Source of the DNA: Ancylobacter polymorphus
GTDB taxonomy: Bacteria; Pseudomonadota; Alphaproteobacteria; Rhizobiales; Xanthobacteraceae
Assembly: GCF_022836935.1 (NCBI RefSeq)
Contig: NZ_CP083239.1
Location: 3,796,001 to 3,860,000, forward strand
Direction of reading: 5' to 3'
Length of the DNA stretch: 64,000 nt
Shown here: piece by piece, positions 46,370 through 55,312 of the stretch
How positions within the stretch are numbered: position 1 is the stretch's first letter
Layout: every line of letters starts with the position of its first letter
The notes under the pieces: generated by a model
Database searches by the model: none
Told to the model about the DNA's origin: nothing
Seen by the model: the letters and a program-made list of their open reading frames with translations, nothing else
Translations under genes and position numbers: made by a program

Positions 46370-47049
46370 GCCGCGCGGTGGTGATCGGCGCTTCCGGCGG
46401 CATCGGTTCGGCGCTGGTGCAGGCGTTGCGGGAACAGGTGGCGTTCGACGCGGTCATCGGCCTGTCGCGCCGTTCCAGCCCTGCGCTCGACCTGTGCGAA
46501 GAGGCCTCCATCGCCCAAGCTGCCGCGCAGGTGGCCGCGCTCGGGGCCCCCACGCTCATCATCGACGCCACCGGCCTGCTGTCCGACGCGACACTGCAAC
46601 CGGAAAAGGCGCTGAAGGCGCTCGACCCGGCGGCGATGGCGCGCGCCTTCGCCATCAACGCCATCGGGCCGGCGCTGCTGATGAAGCACTTCCTGCCGCT
46701 GCTGCCGCGCGACGCGCCCGCCGTGTTCGCGACGCTGTCGGCCAAGGTCGGCAGCATCGGCGATAACCGGCTCGGCGGCTGGTACAGCTACCGCGCCTCC
46801 AAGGCAGCACTGAACCAGCTGGTGCGCACCGCCGCAATCGAGCTGGCGCGCACCCATCGGCAGGCGGTGTGTGTCGCCCTTCATCCGGGAACGGTGGAGA
46901 CGCCGCTGTCGCGCCCCTTCGCCAAAGTGGGGCTGCAGCCGCTGACGCCCGAGACGGCGGCGCGGGAGATGCTCGCCGGGTTGGCACGGCTGGGACCGGC
47001 CGATAGCGGCGGCTTCTTCGACCGCCACGGCGCGCCCCTTCCCTTCTAA
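46366..47049 (+). CDS. Short-chain dehydrogenase/reductase (C-factor-like)
   Basis: This 227-residue SDR starts at a GTG (46366). It has the cofactor motif [18 protein letters not shown], the NxxG region [17 protein letters not shown], and the active-site Tyr and Lys in [16 protein letters not shown]. The C terminus [16 protein letters not shown] resembles C-factor-type SDRs commonly found beside cryptochrome/photolyase genes. The substrate is unknown. Coupled to the DCC gene by GTGA. Confidence 0.87.
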   Translation: MSRAVVIGASGGIGSALVQALREQVAFDAVIGLSRRSSPALDLCEEASIAQAAAQVAALGAPTLIIDATGLLSDATLQPEKALKALDPAAMARAFAINAIGPALLMKHFLPLLPRDAPAVFATLSAKVGSIGDNRLGGWYSYRASKAALNQLVRTAAIELARTHRQAVCVALHPGTVETPLSRPFAKVGLQPLTPETAAREMLAGLARLGPADSGGFFDRHGAPLPF

Positions 47050-47096
47050 GCCCCCCGGCCCACGCGCGGCGCGGTACCGCAGGAGACGACGACGCC

Positions 47097-47267
47097 ATGG
47101 CGCGCATGCGCAAGAAGGCCGATCTGCCCACCAAACTCTGCCGCGCCTGCGGCCGGCCCTTCGCCTGGCGGCGCAAATGGGCGCGCGACTGGGAGCGGGT
47201 GCTCTATTGCTCCGACCGCTGCCGCGCCACTGGGGCCACCAGCGGCGCGAAGGAGAGCGCGTCATGA
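47097..47267 (+). CDS. DUF2256 small zinc-binding protein
   Basis: This 56-residue basic protein begins [20 protein letters not shown] and continues [20 protein letters not shown] then RCR. Four Cys (CxxC and CSDRC) would bind one zinc. The sequence matches DUF2256, which is usually encoded directly before FeS-type photolyases. GCAGGAGACGACGACGCC provides a ribosome site. Its TGA overlaps the photolyase ATG (ATGA). It was too short to be expected from a length-filtered gene search. A role as partner or maturation factor of the photolyase is inference from context. Confidence 0.85.
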   Translation: MARMRKKADLPTKLCRACGRPFAWRRKWARDWERVLYCSDRCRATGATSGAKESAS

Positions 47268-48790
47268 ACGGGCATCTGCGCTTCGTGCTTGGCGACCAGC
47301 TGACTCGTGAGGTCTCCTCGCTCGCCGATCTCGACCCCGCCCGCGACATCGTGCTGATGGTCGAGGTCGAGGCCGAAGCCCGCTATGTCCCGCATCACAA
47401 GCAGAAGATCGCCTTCCTGCTGGCCGCCATGCGCCATTTCGCGCAGGCCCTGCGCGCGGAGGGCATACGGGTCGACTATGTCCGGCTCGATGACGCCGGC
47501 AACACACAGAGCTTCACCGGCGAACTCGCCCGCGCGGTCGCGCGCCACGCGCCCGCCTCGGTGATCGTTACCGAGCCCGGCGAATGGCGGGTGCGGGAGA
47601 TGATGGCGGACTGGGCCGAGACCCTGCCCGTGCCGGTCCACATCCGCGAGGATGACCGCTTCTTCTGCTCGCACGCCGAATTCGCCGCGCTGGGCCGGGC
47701 GCGCAAGACCGGGCGGATGGAGTTCTTCTATCGCGAGATGCGTCGGCGCACCGGCCTTCTCATGCGGGGCGACGCTCCGGAAGGCGGCCAGTGGAACTTC
47801 GACCCGGAGAACCGCCGGGCGCTGCCGCGCAGCCTCCGCGTGCCGCCGCGCCGACGCTTTGCCCCGGACGCACTCACGCGCGAGGTGATCGACCTCGTCG
47901 CCGCGCGTTTCGGCGGGCATTTCGGCGATCTCGAACCTTTCGGCTGGGCGGTGACGCGGGCGGATGCGCTGCGGGCGCTCGACCATTTCATCGAGGACAC
48001 CCTGCCCGGCTTCGGCGACTATCAGGATGCGATGAAGGCAGGGGAAGACTTCCTGTTCCACAGCCTGATCTCGCCCTATCTCAATTGCGGCCTGCTCACC
48101 GCCCGCGAGGTCTGTGCCCGCGCGGAGGAGGCTTTTCGCAGCGGCGCGGCACCGATCAACGCGGTGGAAGGCTTCATCCGCCAGATTCTCGGCTGGCGCG
48201 AATTCGTGCGCGGCCTCTATTGGGCGGAGATGCCGGCCTATGCCGGCAGCAACCATCTGGGCGCCACCCGCGATCTGCCGGTGATGTACTGGACCGGGGA
48301 GACACCGATGCGCTGCATGGCCGAATGCATCGGCGCCACCCGCCGCCATGCCTATGCCCACCATATCCAGCGGCTGATGGTGACCGGCAATTTCGCGCTG
48401 CTCGCCGGGGTGGCGCCGGCGCAGATCGAGGAATGGTATCTCGCCGTCTATGCCGATGCCTTTGAGTGGGTGGAATTGCCCAATGTCCATGGCATGGTGA
48501 TGCATGCCGATGGCGGGCGGCTGGGCTCCAAGCCCTACGCTGCCTCCGGTGCCTATATCGACCGCATGTCGGATTACTGCAAAGGCTGCGCCTTCGACCC
48601 GAAGATCAAGCGCGGGCCGGGCGCCTGCCCGTTCAACTATCTCTACTGGAATTTCCTCATTGAAAACGAGACGGTGCTCTCGGCTAATCCGCGCCTTGCC
48701 ATGCCCTACCGCACGCTCGCCCGCATGCCGGCGGCGCAGCGCACCGAGATCGTCGCCGATGCCACAGCCTTTCTCGCCGGGCTGCCGTGA
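47264..48790 (+). CDS. phrB: FeS-containing bacterial (6-4) photolyase/cryptochrome (PhrB-like)
   Basis: This 508-residue flavoprotein belongs to the FeS-BCP group, whose Agrobacterium member PhrB repairs (6-4) photoproducts with light. The N terminus [14 protein letters not shown] opens the antenna (lumazine-type) domain; the C-terminal FAD domain includes [20 protein letters not shown] and [14 protein letters not shown]. Cys 351, 439, 442 and 455 (MRCMAEC, YCKGC, GACPF) match the four [4Fe-4S] ligands of PhrB, each offset by one residue. A His/Tyr pair near 365-370 ([10 protein letters not shown]) fits the active-site histidine. It is translationally coupled to DUF2256. Confidence 0.92.
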   Translation: MNGHLRFVLGDQLTREVSSLADLDPARDIVLMVEVEAEARYVPHHKQKIAFLLAAMRHFAQALRAEGIRVDYVRLDDAGNTQSFTGELARAVARHAPASVIVTEPGEWRVREMMADWAETLPVPVHIREDDRFFCSHAEFAALGRARKTGRMEFFYREMRRRTGLLMRGDAPEGGQWNFDPENRRALPRSLRVPPRRRFAPDALTREVIDLVAARFGGHFGDLEPFGWAVTRADALRALDHFIEDTLPGFGDYQDAMKAGEDFLFHSLISPYLNCGLLTAREVCARAEEAFRSGAAPINAVEGFIRQILGWREFVRGLYWAEMPAYAGSNHLGATRDLPVMYWTGETPMRCMAECIGATRRHAYAHHIQRLMVTGNFALLAGVAPAQIEEWYLAVYADAFEWVELPNVHGMVMHADGGRLGSKPYAASGAYIDRMSDYCKGCAFDPKIKRGPGACPFNYLYWNFLIENETVLSANPRLAMPYRTLARMPAAQRTEIVADATAFLAGLP

Positions 48791-48896
48791 ACCGGCGCGG
48801 CGGTGCCTGCGGCGTCAGTCGTCGAGGTGCAGATAGGTGGCGTCGAAAACGGCGACGGCGCCGAGCTGAACGTCGAGCCCGGCGGCATGCGCGGCC

Positions 48897-49928
48897 TCAC
48901 ACCCGCGCCGCGGCCGTCAGGCACAAGATCTCGAATAGAACCTGTGCGGCGATCTGCGCGGTGTTGCTGGTGGGGTCATATTGCGGCGCCACCTCCACGA
49001 CATCGCCGCCCACCACCTGAACGCCGGACAGGCCGCGCAGAATGCCCAGCGCCTGCGCCGAGGTCAGCCCGCCGACCTCCGGCGTGCCGGTGCCGGGCGC
49101 GAAGGCGGGGTCCAGCGCGTCCACGTCGAAGCTGATATAGGTCGGGCCGTCGCCCACCACCTCGCGCGCCTTGGCGATCACCGCCCTTATGCCGAGATCG
49201 TCCACCTCCTCGGCATGGATGACGGTCATCCCCGAAGCGAAAGAGAACTCCCACAGATATTCGGAATTGCCGCGAATGCCGATCTGGATGGTGCGGCGGG
49301 GGTCGAGAACCCCGTCCAGCACCGCCTGCCGGAACGGCCCACCATGGTGGAACTTGCAGCCCTCGAACGAGCCGCCCGTGTCGCAATGGGCGTCGATATG
49401 GATCATGCCCACCGGCCGTTCCCGCCCGACAGCGCGCAGCAGCGGCAGGCCGATGGAATGATCGCCGCCGACCGACAGCGGCACCACCCCCGCCGCGACG
49501 AGATGCGCGACGAAGCGCTCAATATCCTCGTGGCAGGTCGCGAGATCGAAGCGGCTGCGGAACGGCACGTCGCCGATATCGGCCACGCGCAGCCGCGCCG
49601 TCGGCACCGCTTTGAGCACATGCTCATAGGGCCCGACGCGCTCGACATTGCGCACCGCGCGCGGGCCGAGCCGCGCGCCGGATCGGTTGGTGACGCCGAG
49701 ATCCATCGGGATGCCGAGCAGCGCCACGTCGAGCTCGGCCAGATTCGCCAGCGCCTCCGGCCGATACGGCGCCTTCAGCAGCGTGGGCACGCCGCAATAG
49801 GGCGCCGGCCGCTTGTCGCCGTCCTTGAACACGCCCTCCGCCACGGCGCGGAAGGCAGGGTCGAAGATGTCGGCGCCCGAGGCGGAGGCGTAACGTGCGC
49901 GCAGCGCGTCGAGATCGAGAATGGTCAT
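48897..49928 (-). CDS. speB: Agmatinase/guanidinobutyrase-family ureohydrolase
   Basis: This 343-residue binuclear manganese enzyme hydrolyses a guanidino group to urea plus amine. Metal ligands are intact: GGDHS (H157), DAHCD (D179, H181, D183) and SFDVDALDPAFAPGTGTPE (D268, D270). MDLGVTNRSGARLGPRAVRN and the N terminus are like GbuA/GpuA and agmatinase subgroups, so agmatine, 4-guanidinobutyrate or 3-guanidinopropionate are all possible. The start at 49928 follows GGGAGGGACC. It is the last gene of the ABC/aminotransferase operon, 16 bases after the GGT-like gene, which supports a catabolic role. Confidence 0.85.
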   Translation of the reverse strand: MTILDLDALRARYASASGADIFDPAFRAVAEGVFKDGDKRPAPYCGVPTLLKAPYRPEALANLAELDVALLGIPMDLGVTNRSGARLGPRAVRNVERVGPYEHVLKAVPTARLRVADIGDVPFRSRFDLATCHEDIERFVAHLVAAGVVPLSVGGDHSIGLPLLRAVGRERPVGMIHIDAHCDTGGSFEGCKFHHGGPFRQAVLDGVLDPRRTIQIGIRGNSEYLWEFSFASGMTVIHAEEVDDLGIRAVIAKAREVVGDGPTYISFDVDALDPAFAPGTGTPEVGGLTSAQALGILRGLSGVQVVGGDVVEVAPQYDPTSNTAQIAAQVLFEILCLTAAARV

Positions 49929-49944
49929 GGTCCGGTCCCTCCCC

Positions 49945-51534
49945 TCAGATGCCGAGCGCGCAGCCGTCCTTGCGCGGGTCGGAGGCGCCGGCCAGCGTGC
50001 CATTCGCGCGGTCGATGCGGATCGCCTGCGCCCCGCCGACCGGGCGTCCCGACGGCACGAGGCTGAAGCCGCGCCGGCGCAGTTCGGCGAGGGTCTCGGC
50101 GGCGAAGCTGTCTTCGACCTCGATGTCGTTGGTGCCGGGGATGGGGAACAGGCGCGGCAGATCGATGGCTGCCTGCAGGTCGAGCCCGAAATCCAGCACC
50201 TTGCTGAGGAAATGCGCGTGGCCCATCGCCTGGTAATGGCCGCCCATCACGCCGAAGGGCATGAACGGCTTGCCGTCCTTCAGCACCATACCGGGGATGA
50301 TGGTGTGCATCGGCCGCTTGCGCGGGGCCAGCTCATTGGGGTGCCCGGCTTCCAGCACGAAGCTCTGGCCGCGATTGTGCAGCAGCACACCCGAGCGCGG
50401 CGCCAGCAGGCCGGCGCCATAGGGGTGGAAGATCGAGTTGATGAAGCTGGCGCAGTTCCGGTCCTTGTCGACCACGCAGATATATACCGTGTCGCGGTGC
50501 TCGCCGCCGGGGAAGGCGGGCATGTCGGTGAGCGCGCGGTCGAGCCGGATCAGCCCGGCAAGCTCGTCCGCCAGCGCGTCGGAGAGCAGATAGGCCACCG
50601 GCACGCCGGCCTGCGCCGGGTCGGCGAGGAAGCGGTCGCGGGCGGCATAGGCAAGGCGCGTCGCCTCGATCTCCACATGCAGCCGGTCCGCCGCCAGCGG
50701 GTCGCCCTCGGCGGGGAAGCGGGAGAGGATGTTGAGAATCATCAGCGCGATGATGCCCTGCCCGTTGGGCGGGCACTCATACACGTCATGGCCACGGAAA
50801 CGCGCATGGATCGGCTCAACATATTCGCCCGCCGCCGTGGCGAAGTCGTCCAGCGTGTGCAGCCCGCCGAGGCCGTTGAGATAGGCGACGATATCCGCCG
50901 CCACCGCACCCTTGTAGAAACCGTCCCGCCCCTCGCGGGCGAGGGTCTCCAGCGTGTCGGCGAGTTCCGGCTGGCGGTGGACCTCGCCGGCGACCGGCGC
51001 GCGGCCCTCGGGGAGGAACACCCGCGCGGCATTGGCGTCACCCGCCAGCAGCGCGGCCTCGCGCCCCCAGTCATAGCTCACGCGCGGCGCCACGGCGTAG
51101 CCATGCCGGGCGAGGTGGATGGCGGGGGCCATCAGCTCGGCGAAAGGCAGCCGCCCATGGTCGGCATGCAGCCGGGTCCAGGCATCCACTGCCCCGGGCA
51201 CGGTGACGGCGTGCGGCGACTGGCGGGGAATCTGGGTCAGCCCCTTGTCGCGCAGAAAGGCGGCGGTGAGCGCAGCAGGCGCCCGGCCCGAGCCATTATA
51301 GGCGTGGACCTTGCCGTCCTCGCCAGCGAGCAGGGCGAAGCAGTCGCCGCCAATGCCGGTCGAGCCGGGCTCGACCACACATTGCACGGCGCAGGCGGCG
51401 ATAGCCGCGTCCAGCGCGTTGCCGCCGGCCTTGAGGATATCGGTCGCCGCCAGCGTCGCCGCGGGATGGGAGGTCGCCGCCATGGCCTCGCGGGCATAGA
51501 CGGTGGAGCGGCCGGGCTTCTGGAAATCACGCAT
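49945..51534 (-). CDS. Gamma-glutamyltransferase-like Ntn hydrolase (possible HpxW-type amidohydrolase)
   Basis: This 529-residue protein is a proenzyme of the GGT family. Autocleavage would occur before the catalytic Thr in GEHRDTVYICVVDKD (T349). The large subunit shows AREAMAATSHPAATLAATDILKAGGNALDAAIA and EPGSTGIGGDCFAL; the C terminus has PFGVMGGHYQAMGHAHFLSKVLDFG and GAQAIRID. No signal peptide is visible, so it is probably cytoplasmic, unlike classic Ggt. Its length and features also fit HpxW, the oxamate amidohydrolase of Klebsiella purine use, so the substrate is open. The start at 51534 follows GAGACGAGGACC. Confidence 0.8.
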   Translation of the reverse strand: MRDFQKPGRSTVYAREAMAATSHPAATLAATDILKAGGNALDAAIAACAVQCVVEPGSTGIGGDCFALLAGEDGKVHAYNGSGRAPAALTAAFLRDKGLTQIPRQSPHAVTVPGAVDAWTRLHADHGRLPFAELMAPAIHLARHGYAVAPRVSYDWGREAALLAGDANAARVFLPEGRAPVAGEVHRQPELADTLETLAREGRDGFYKGAVAADIVAYLNGLGGLHTLDDFATAAGEYVEPIHARFRGHDVYECPPNGQGIIALMILNILSRFPAEGDPLAADRLHVEIEATRLAYAARDRFLADPAQAGVPVAYLLSDALADELAGLIRLDRALTDMPAFPGGEHRDTVYICVVDKDRNCASFINSIFHPYGAGLLAPRSGVLLHNRGQSFVLEAGHPNELAPRKRPMHTIIPGMVLKDGKPFMPFGVMGGHYQAMGHAHFLSKVLDFGLDLQAAIDLPRLFPIPGTNDIEVEDSFAAETLAELRRRGFSLVPSGRPVGGAQAIRIDRANGTLAGASDPRKDGCALGI

Positions 51535-51548
51535 GGTCCTCGTCTCCC

Positions 51549-52928
51549 TCACGCCATCAGGCCGGCGTTGCGCGCCCAGTCGCGCGTGTCGTCCAGCGCC
51601 CGCTCGATGCGCTGCATCAATTCGTCAATCTCGGCCTCGCTGATGATCAGCGGCGGGCAGAGGCTGAGCGTATCGTTCATGCCGCGGGTGATGACGCCAT
51701 GGTTCTGGGCGAAGCGCGCCGCCTGGCTGGCGACGAGCAGGCTGGGGTCGAAGGCGGTCTTCTTGTCCGGCGAGAGTTCCAGCCCCGCCACCAGCCCGAC
51801 GCCGCGCGCCTCGCTGACCAGCGGATGGTTGCCGAGCCGCGCCACATGCGCCTGGAAGCGCGGCGCAACCGCGCGCACATGGTCGAGAATGTTGTCGTCC
51901 TCGTAGATGCGCAACGCCTCCAGCGCCACGGCGGCCGCGACCGGGTGGCCGGAATAGGTGTAGCCGTGGCCGAACGTGCCGATCTTCTCGCTTTCCGCGA
52001 CGATGGCGGCGTAAATCTTCTCGCTGATCATCAGCGCCGAGATCGGCAGGTAGGAGGCGGAAAGCTGCTTGGCCAGCGTGATCATGTCGGGCTTGAGACC
52101 ATAGGTCTCGGTGCCGAACATGTTGCCGGTGCGGGCGAAACCGCAGATCACCTCATCGGCCACCAGCAGCACGTCATATTTCTTCAGCACCGCCTGGATC
52201 TTCTCGAAATAGGTCTTCGGCGGCACCACCACGCCGCCCGACACCATCACCGGCTCGGCGAAGAAGGCGGCGACCGTCTCCGGCCCCTCGCGCAGGATCA
52301 GCGCTTCGAGCTCGTCCGCGCAGCGCGTGGCGAAGGCCTCCTCGCTCTCGCCCGGCTCGGCATGGCGGCGGTAATGCGGGCATAGGGTGTGCAGGATGCC
52401 CGGCAGGGGCAGGTCGAAATCGCGATGCGCATAGGGCAGCCCGGTGAGGCTGCCGGACGCAACGGTAACGCCGTGATAGCCGCGCAGCCGCGAAATGATC
52501 TTCTTCTTCTGCGGCCGGCCGAGCGCGTTGTTGTAGTACCAGATCAGCTTGACGGCGGTGTCGTTGGCCTCCGAGCCGGAATTGGCGAAGAACACCTTGG
52601 ACATCGGCACCGGCGCCATGGCGATCAGCCGCTCGGCGAGCGCTATGCCCGGCTCCGTCGCCTTGTGGCCGAACGCATGGTAGAACGGCATCGTCTTCAT
52701 CTGGCGGTAGGCCGCCTCGGCCAGCCGGTGCTCGCTGAAGCCGAGCGCGGCGCTGAACAGCCCGGCCAGTCCCTCGATATAACGCTGCCCGCTGGCGTCG
52801 GTGACATAGACGCCCTCCCCGCCGGTCAGCACCAGCGGCCCCTCGGTCTGGTGCTTGGCGGCGTTGGTGTAGGGGTGGAGGTGATAGGCGATATCACGCG
52901 CTTCGAGCGAATTCGGACGAATGGTCAC
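51549..52928 (-). CDS. Class III aminotransferase (omega-transaminase, SpuC/GabT-like)
   Basis: This 459-residue PLP enzyme starts at a GTG (52928) after AAGAGGTTGCC. Marks: HPYTN, ANSGSEANDTAVKL, RLRGYHGVTVASGSLTG, the cofactor Asp in VLLVADEVICGFARTGNMFG, and the PLP Lys in DMITLAKQLSASYLPISA. FGHGYTYSGHPVAAAVALE is also typical. The closest general type is putrescine- or omega-amino acid:pyruvate transaminase. Beside an agmatinase-type hydrolase, it would transaminate the amine product (putrescine, GABA or beta-alanine). Confidence 0.85.
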   Translation of the reverse strand: MTIRPNSLEARDIAYHLHPYTNAAKHQTEGPLVLTGGEGVYVTDASGQRYIEGLAGLFSAALGFSEHRLAEAAYRQMKTMPFYHAFGHKATEPGIALAERLIAMAPVPMSKVFFANSGSEANDTAVKLIWYYNNALGRPQKKKIISRLRGYHGVTVASGSLTGLPYAHRDFDLPLPGILHTLCPHYRRHAEPGESEEAFATRCADELEALILREGPETVAAFFAEPVMVSGGVVVPPKTYFEKIQAVLKKYDVLLVADEVICGFARTGNMFGTETYGLKPDMITLAKQLSASYLPISALMISEKIYAAIVAESEKIGTFGHGYTYSGHPVAAAVALEALRIYEDDNILDHVRAVAPRFQAHVARLGNHPLVSEARGVGLVAGLELSPDKKTAFDPSLLVASQAARFAQNHGVITRGMNDTLSLCPPLIISEAEIDELMQRIERALDDTRDWARNAGLMA

Positions 52929-52971
52929 GGCAACCTCTTGGGTCGGGGCACGGGCCGGCGGAGCGCCGGTC

Positions 52972-53814
52972 TTAACGCTGGGCGGAAATGAACTGACGGA
53001 AGCGCTCGGAGCGCGGGGCGGCGAAGACCTCGGCCGGCGCGCCGTCTTCCTCCACCGCGCCCTGATGCAGGAACAGCACGCGGGAAGACACATCGCGCGC
53101 AAAGCCCATTTCATGGGTGACGACGAGCATGGTGCGGCCCTCGTCGGCCAGCGCCCGCATCACCCGCAGAACCTCGCCCACCAGTTCGGGATCTAGCGCC
53201 GAGGTCGGCTCGTCGAACAGCAGCACCTGCGGGTTCATCGCCAGCGCCCGCGCGATCGCCGCGCGCTGCTGCTGCCCGCCGGAGAGATGGGCGGGGTAAT
53301 AATGCCGGCGCTCGGCGATGCCGACCTTGGCGAGCAGCGCTTCCGCCTCGGCGATGCAGTCGGCGCGCGGACGCCCCAGCACATGGACGGGCGCCTCGAT
53401 GATGTTCTCCAGCACCGTCATGTGCGACCAGAGATTGAAGTTCTGGAACACCATGCCGACCGAGCGCCGCAGCCGCTCCACCCGGCGGGGGTCGATCTTC
53501 GCCGGCCGGCCGCTCGCGTCGCGCCCGAAGCGCAGCGTCTCCCCGGCAGCGCTGAGCGTGCCGGCATCGGGTGTTTCCAGCAGGTTGAGGCAGCGCAGCA
53601 GGGTCGACTTGCCGGAACCGGACGAGCCGAGGATCGACACCACGTCGCCCTCGCGCGCCGTCAGCGAAATGCCCTTGAGCACTTCCAGGCTGCCGAAGCT
53701 CTTGTGCAGATCATGGACGGCGATGGCGTCCGGCCGGGCGGACGCGACGGCGGCGCCCGGCGTGGAGGATTGCGGGGCGGAGGATTGCGGGGCGGAGGAT
53801 TGCGGGGCGGTCAT
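52972..53814 (-). CDS. Polar amino acid ABC transporter, ATP-binding protein
   Basis: This 280-residue ATPase of the HisP/GlnQ/OccP family has Walker A GSSGSGKS, Q-loop MVFQNFNLWSHMTVLENI, signature LSGGQQQRAAIARAL, Walker B VLLFDEPTSALDPE, and the switch His in VVTHEMGF. The N-terminal about 30 residues are unusual: three perfect copies of a Pro-Gln-Ser-Ser-Ala pentapeptide encoded by a 15-bp tandem repeat. The ATG at 53814 overlaps the permease stop (ATGA). Confidence 0.92.
   Translation of the reverse strand: MTAPQSSAPQSSAPQSSTPGAAVASARPDAIAVHDLHKSFGSLEVLKGISLTAREGDVVSILGSSGSGKSTLLRCLNLLETPDAGTLSAAGETLRFGRDASGRPAKIDPRRVERLRRSVGMVFQNFNLWSHMTVLENIIEAPVHVLGRPRADCIAEAEALLAKVGIAERRHYYPAHLSGGQQQRAAIARALAMNPQVLLFDEPTSALDPELVGEVLRVMRALADEGRTMLVVTHEMGFARDVSSRVLFLHQGAVEEDGAPAEVFAAPRSERFRQFISAQR
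53764..53808. repeat. Three 15-bp tandem repeats at the 5' end of the ABC ATPase gene
   Basis: GGAGGATTGCGGGGC is repeated exactly three times (53764-53778, 53779-53793, 53794-53808). In the coding strand it adds an SAPQS-type pentapeptide per copy to the N terminus, so copy number changes keep the frame. Confidence 0.95.
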
Positions 53815-54539
53815 GCCGCTTCTCCCTTCAGCGTCGCGGAACGCGCGGCCGGCGGCGGGCGCAGATGCGGCGACAGGCGGTGTTCGAGCCACGCCAGGGC
53901 GCGGGTGATGGCGAAGTTGAGGATGAGGTAGATCGCTCCGGCGCAGATGAAGACCTCGATGGCGCGGTAGGTCTGCGAGATGATCTGATGGGCGATGCCG
54001 GTGACTTCCAGCAGCGTGACGATGGAGGCGAGCGAGGTGCCCTTCACCATCAGAATGATCTCATTGCCATAGGCCGGCAGAGCCTGCCGGAAGGCGAGCG
54101 GCAGCACGATGCGCCGGTAGAGCAGCCCGCGCGACATGCCGCAGGCCAGCGCCGCCTCGATCTGCCCGGCCGGCACGGATTGCAGTCCGCCGCGCAGGAT
54201 TTCCGCGCCATAGGCCGCGGTGTTGAGGGTGAGCGCGAGGATCACGCACCAATAGGGCTCGCGAAACAGCCACCACACACCCATCGCCTGCAGCGAGGGC
54301 CGGAACTGGCCGAGGCCGTAATAGATGAGGAAAATCTGCACCAGCAGCGGCGTGCCGCGAAACAGCGCGACATAGCCGCGTAGCGGCAGCACGACGAGGG
54401 GCGAAGCGTTGTGCAGCGCAATGGCCAGCACTACCGCGAGAACGAAGCCGATGGACAGCGAGATGCCGGCGAGTTGCAGGGTCAGCGGCACACCGCCGAG
54501 CAGCCGGAGGAACACTTCCTGAAAGAAGGCGATGTCCAT
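53811..54539 (-). CDS. Polar amino acid ABC transporter permease (HisM/OccM-like)
   Basis: This 242-residue inner-membrane protein has about five helices, beginning LTLQLAGISLSIGFVLAVVLAIAL. The EAA loop AYGAEILRGGLQSVPAGQIEAALACGMSRGLLYRRIVLPLA contacts the ATPase. The HisM-type C-terminal segment includes MVKGTSLASIVTLLEVTG. The ATG at 54539 overlaps the preceding permease stop by one base (TGATG); the end overlaps the ATPase start. Confidence 0.92.
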   Translation of the reverse strand: MDIAFFQEVFLRLLGGVPLTLQLAGISLSIGFVLAVVLAIALHNASPLVVLPLRGYVALFRGTPLLVQIFLIYYGLGQFRPSLQAMGVWWLFREPYWCVILALTLNTAAYGAEILRGGLQSVPAGQIEAALACGMSRGLLYRRIVLPLAFRQALPAYGNEIILMVKGTSLASIVTLLEVTGIAHQIISQTYRAIEVFICAGAIYLILNFAITRALAWLEHRLSPHLRPPPAARSATLKGEAA

Positions 54540-55258
54540 CAGGCCCTCCTCACGCCACGCAGGCTGCGCTTTTCGGCGCGGCGGATGAGGGCGCCGCTGA
54601 TGAAGGTGATGACGAGATAGAGCACGGCGGCGGCGATGTAGAACACGAAGGGCTGGCGGGTGGAGCCGGCGCCGATCTGCGACTGGCGCATCAGTTCCAC
54701 CAGCCCGATCACCGAGAGCAGCGCGGAATCCTTCAGGATCAGCTGCCAGACATTGCCGAGCCCCGGAATGGCGTAGCGCAGCAGCTGCGGCAGGATGATC
54801 CGGCGCAGCATCAGCGGCCCGGGCATGGCGAGCGCGCGCGCGGCCTCGATCTGCCCGGCGGGAATGGCGAGGAAGGCGCCGCGATAGACCTCGGCCTGAT
54901 AGGCGCCGGAGATGATGGCGAGCGCCAGCACGCCGGTGGCGAAGGTGGGAAGGCCGACAAAGCCCTGCGCGCCGAAGAAATGCCCGACCGCCGTCAGCAG
55001 CGAACTGCCGCCGAAATACAGCAGGTAGATCGTCAACAGGTCCGGCACGCCGCGAAACAGCGTGCAATAGGCATCGGCGGTGCCGCGCGCGAGCCGGCCG
55101 CCCTTGAGGCGGGCAAAGGCGGCAAGGCCGCCGAACAGCGCACCGAGCACGACTCCGGAGGCCGAGAGCAGCACGGTCATGCCGGCGGCGGTCAGCAGCG
55201 CGGGTCCCCAGCCCTTTTCACTGAAGCCGAGCAGGGAGACGAAAGCGGGCAGGTCCAT
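54539..55258 (-). CDS. Polar amino acid ABC transporter permease (HisQ/OccQ-like)
   Basis: This 239-residue inner-membrane protein pairs with the downstream permease. Helices include ALLTAAGMTVLLSASGVVLGALFGGLAAF. The EAA loop is AYQAEVYRGAFLAIPAGQIEAARALAMPGPLMLRRIILPQL, and LKDSALLSVIGLVELM matches the HisQ side. It lies 54 bases after the binding-protein gene, with a GC hairpin between them. Confidence 0.92.
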   Translation of the reverse strand: MDLPAFVSLLGFSEKGWGPALLTAAGMTVLLSASGVVLGALFGGLAAFARLKGGRLARGTADAYCTLFRGVPDLLTIYLLYFGGSSLLTAVGHFFGAQGFVGLPTFATGVLALAIISGAYQAEVYRGAFLAIPAGQIEAARALAMPGPLMLRRIILPQLLRYAIPGLGNVWQLILKDSALLSVIGLVELMRQSQIGAGSTRQPFVFYIAAAVLYLVITFISGALIRRAEKRSLRGVRRA

Positions 55259-55279
55259 CGGGTGCTCCGAAAGCCGGAC

Positions 55280-55304
55280 GGCCCCCGCCTCAGCGGCGGG
55301 GGCC
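55280..55304 (-). promoter_or_regulatory. GC-rich stem-loop after the amino-acid binding protein gene
   Basis: A 10-bp perfect stem, GGCCCCCGCC (55280-55289) with GGCGGGGGCC (55295-55304), and a five-base loop lie 8 bases past the binding-protein stop. No T run follows, so it is more likely an mRNA 3' stabiliser or attenuator that keeps the binding protein in excess over the permease. Confidence 0.6.
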
Positions 55305-55312
55305 GCGCCTCG

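Noticed and set aside
48791..48896. A coding-like tail on the minus strand (EAAHAAGLDVQLGAVAV then FDATYLHLDD before a stop at about 48817)
   Set aside because: It has no start codon in frame and an in-frame stop just upstream inside the speB end. It could be a gene remnant, but I cannot identify it.
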